Positions 61,858 through 64,000 of a stretch of 64,000 nucleotides of DNA are shown here, piece by piece. Position 1 is the first letter of the stretch. The number at the start of each line of letters is the position of its first letter. The DNA is from Cyanophora paradoxa (Eukaryota; Glaucocystophyceae; Cyanophorales; Cyanophoraceae), in contig QPMI01000261.1 in the NCBI GenBank assembly GCA_004431415.1, forward strand, positions 54,827 through 118,826, read 5' to 3'. A program made the translations under genes and the position numbers. A model generated the notes under the pieces. The model had not been told where the DNA came from and searched no databases. It saw nothing but the letters and a program-made list of their open reading frames with translations.

Positions 61858-64000
61858 TCACGGGGAGAGGAGGGCATCGATCTCGCGCATGGACTCGGAC
61901 CACTCGTCGCGCGTCCGCTGCAGCCGCGCCTGCAGGCTCTCCAGCGTCCCCTTGAGGTCCCCCCCGCCCTGCGCGCCCCCTCAGTGGCCCTCCCAGCGCG
62001 GGGCGCGGGGCGCGGCGCGGGGCGGGGCCGGCGCACGAGCGGGGCCGGCTCGCCGCGGGAGACGGGCATGGACACGGCCGAGCGCCACGAGGCGCCCGTC
62101 GTGAAGCTCCGCCGCCCGCCACCGGCCCGCCAGCCCAGCCGCCGACGCCCCCGCCACCGCGAGGTGGGCGTGGGGGGCGAGTGCGGGAGGGTGCGGCGGG
62201 GCGCGGGGCGGGAGGGGGCGCCTGCGTGGCGGGGCCGCCGCCGGGGCGTGGGAGGCGAGGCTGAAGGCGCGTTCGAGGGCCGCGAGCCACTGCCCCTCGC
62301 CCCCCGCCGCCACCCCGCCCCCGCCCGCGCCTGCGTCGCCGCCTCCGTGCCTGAGGCCGGCGCGGGCGCAGGGGCCGGGGCCGGGGCCGGGGCGGGCTCC
62401 CAGGCGGTGGCGCGGGGCGGGAGGGCGCGCTGGAGGGCGGCGGCGACGGCCTCGGCGCTCACGGCCTCTGTCCGCGCGCCGGCCGAGGCGGAGGAGGGTG
62501 ATGAGGCCGCCGAGGAGGAGGCCCCCGCCCGGGAAGGGGAGCGGGGGCAGCGGGTCGGGGGCCGACCCCAAATGCGGGTGGAGCGCGTCGAGAAAGGCCT
62601 CGGGGCGCTGCGCCGGCTGCTCGTAGGCGGTGCGGAGCAGGGTGGACGGGAGGGGGCGTGGGCAGGGAGCTGCGCGCCGCAGGCGGGGGGCGCCGGCGGG
62701 GAGGCGAGGGCCCCGCAAAGCCCGGCGGCAGGAGGGCCGCAGCGCCTCTTCCCCGGGCCCCTCGGCGGGCGGGGCGGGGAGGGGCCGAGGGCCTCGGAGA
62801 AGGCCGGCGGGGTGCGCGGCAGCGAGCGGGCGTCGAGGGCGTCGCGGGCGAGGCGGGCCTCGAGGCGGCAAGCTGCGCCCCGCGCGCCGCGCTCTCCCCG
62901 CACTCTCCTCGGCCAGCGCCTGCGATCGCGCCGCCTCCTCCTCCGCAGCTGCTGCCCGCTCCTGCGCCCTGCCGCCACTGTCGCGGGCGGAAGCGGGGCG
63001 GGGCGGGCGGGCGGGGCGGGGCGGACTGTGCGGCGGCGGCGCGGGCGGCGGCGGCGTCGGCGCGGGCGGCGGCGAGGTCGGCGTCGAGGGCGGCGAGGCG
63101 GTCGGCGTGGGCGGCGTCGCGCCCGCGCAGCGCCGCGAGCTCCTCGTTCAGCTGCACGTTGTCCGCCCCCATCCCCTGCAGCATCGCCGTGTCCCGCTCC
63201 AGCCTGGCCCCCGTCAGCTCCCCCTCTGCGACCACCCCGCGCCCCCGCGCCCCGCGCACTCGAGCCGCAGGCGGGCCGACTCGGCCTCCAGCGCGGCGAC
63301 GCGGGCCTGCGGCGGGGGCGCGTCGGGGGCGGCGGGGAGGGGTGGCGGGGCGAGGGGCGGGGACCTTGGTGATGGCGGCCTCCTCGCCGGCGGCGCGGAG
63401 GGCGTCGCGCAGGGCGGCGGCCTGCTGCTCGCGGCGGCGAGGCGGGCGCGCAGGCGGTCGGCCTCGGCGGCGGCCTCCTTGGCGGCGGCGCGGTGCTCGG
63501 CGAGGTCGTGCTCGAGGGCGGCGGCGAGGCCGGCGAGGCGCACGTTCTCGTCCAGCCGCCGCTTCACCGCGTCGCGCTGCTCGCAGAGCTCCGCGTGCTG
63601 CGCCCCCACCGCCTCCAGCTGCACCCGCAGCACCCGCACGCTCTCCTTCAGCGCCCGGTTCTCCCCCTCGAGGCGCCCCTGCTCGGCGGCCTGCTCGGGG
63701 CGAGCGGCCGGGCGTGGGAGCCCGAGGAACCCGAGGAGGCGGAGGAGGCGGAGGAGACGCTGGAGGCGACCGAGGCGACGCTCGACGCCAGCGGGCTTCC
63801 GCACGCCCGCCCTCCTCGAACCCCGCCCCTGCCCCCTGTGAGGCGCGCCAGTGGGCGGGCGGGGCGCCGTGGGGACCTGGGAGGGGAGGTCGAGGTGGTC
63901 GGCGTGGCGGGCCTCGAGCTGCTGCAGCTCTCCCGCATCGCCAGCCAGCGCTCCATGATCGCTCGCAGCTCCGCCGCCTCTGCGCACCGCCGTCGCCCAA
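61858..64000 (-). CDS. coiled-coil protein, 5' end outside window
   Basis: The gene enters from the right edge on the minus strand and ends DALLSP at TGA 61858-61860. Readable exons include AELRAIMERWLAMRE, LQQLEARHADHLDL, NRALKESVRVLRVQLEAVGA, LDENVRLAGLAAALEHDLAE, MLQGMGADNVQLNEELAALR, DRLAALDADLAAARADAAAA, LRTAYEQPAQRPEAFLDALH, and the final GTLESLQARLQRTRDEWSES. Almost the whole product is heptad-rich coiled coil with Ala/Arg/Glu bias, and no motor, kinase or membrane segment is visible. Near 63930 the reading MRE-ELQQLE requires one extra base, so a single-base deletion is likely. Several introns are G-rich on the plus strand. A cytoskeletal or centrosomal role is plausible from composition and from the neighbouring Cep164-like gene, but this is inference. 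Confidence 0.55.

Overview
The window is nuclear DNA of a eukaryote. Genes are broken into many short exons joined by GT-AG and, unusually often, GC-AG introns of about 40-100 nt. G+C is extreme in the genes. The introns are almost pure GGGGC/GCCCC-type sequence, while the larger intergenic stretches are closer to balanced composition and rich in palindromes. The gene content suggests a flagellated, plastid-bearing microalga: a Cep164-like basal-body protein, a cAMP pathway, a photolyase/hydrolase fusion with a leader peptide, acetate kinase and a COG1 Golgi tether. The frequent GC-AG introns recall haptophytes, but that placement is inference only. There are no bacterial operons, CRISPR arrays or recognisable transposons.

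Layout. 0-7.6 kb: end of a glycosyltransferase-like gene (+), a small lipid-anchored protein (+), a GATA factor (+) and a type I membrane protein (-). 7.9-13.3 kb: a cAMP module, with a PKA regulatory subunit followed in tandem by a class I cyclic-nucleotide phosphodiesterase carrying several R-R-x-S sites. 13.9-26.4 kb: photolyase-domain/alpha-beta hydrolase fusion (-), a membrane-anchored HtrA-like protein that appears to lack its catalytic triad (+), COG1 (-) and a Q/P/G-rich coiled-coil protein (+). 28.1-42.1 kb: LRR protein (-), NAD-dependent glycerol-3-phosphate dehydrogenase (+), RING-H2 protein (-), organellar dihydrolipoamide-dehydrogenase-like flavoenzyme (+), a KEN-box-bearing S/P-rich protein (-), acetate kinase (+) and PRCC (-). 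42.3-51.2 kb: a large DUF4062-NACHT-like-LRR protein (-), divergent from a repeat-built surface protein (+). 51.2-56.1 kb: a gene-poor island with two tandem-repeat systems and a palindrome-dense block. 56.1-64 kb: Cep164-like gene (+) and the 3' part of a coiled-coil gene (-).

From about 13.9 kb on, genes alternate strand almost perfectly. Convergent partners are often only 110-550 bp apart, and several divergent pairs share 125-500 bp (COG1/coiled-coil protein, RING/flavoenzyme, NACHT-LRR/surface protein). Exon joins were worked out by eye from conserved protein motifs and phase. Boundaries are firm for the PKA subunit, GATA factor, small lipid-anchored protein and LRR N-terminus, and approximate elsewhere. 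In at least four genes the conserved protein sequence crosses a frame without a plausible intron, which suggests uncorrected single-base indels or allelic damage.
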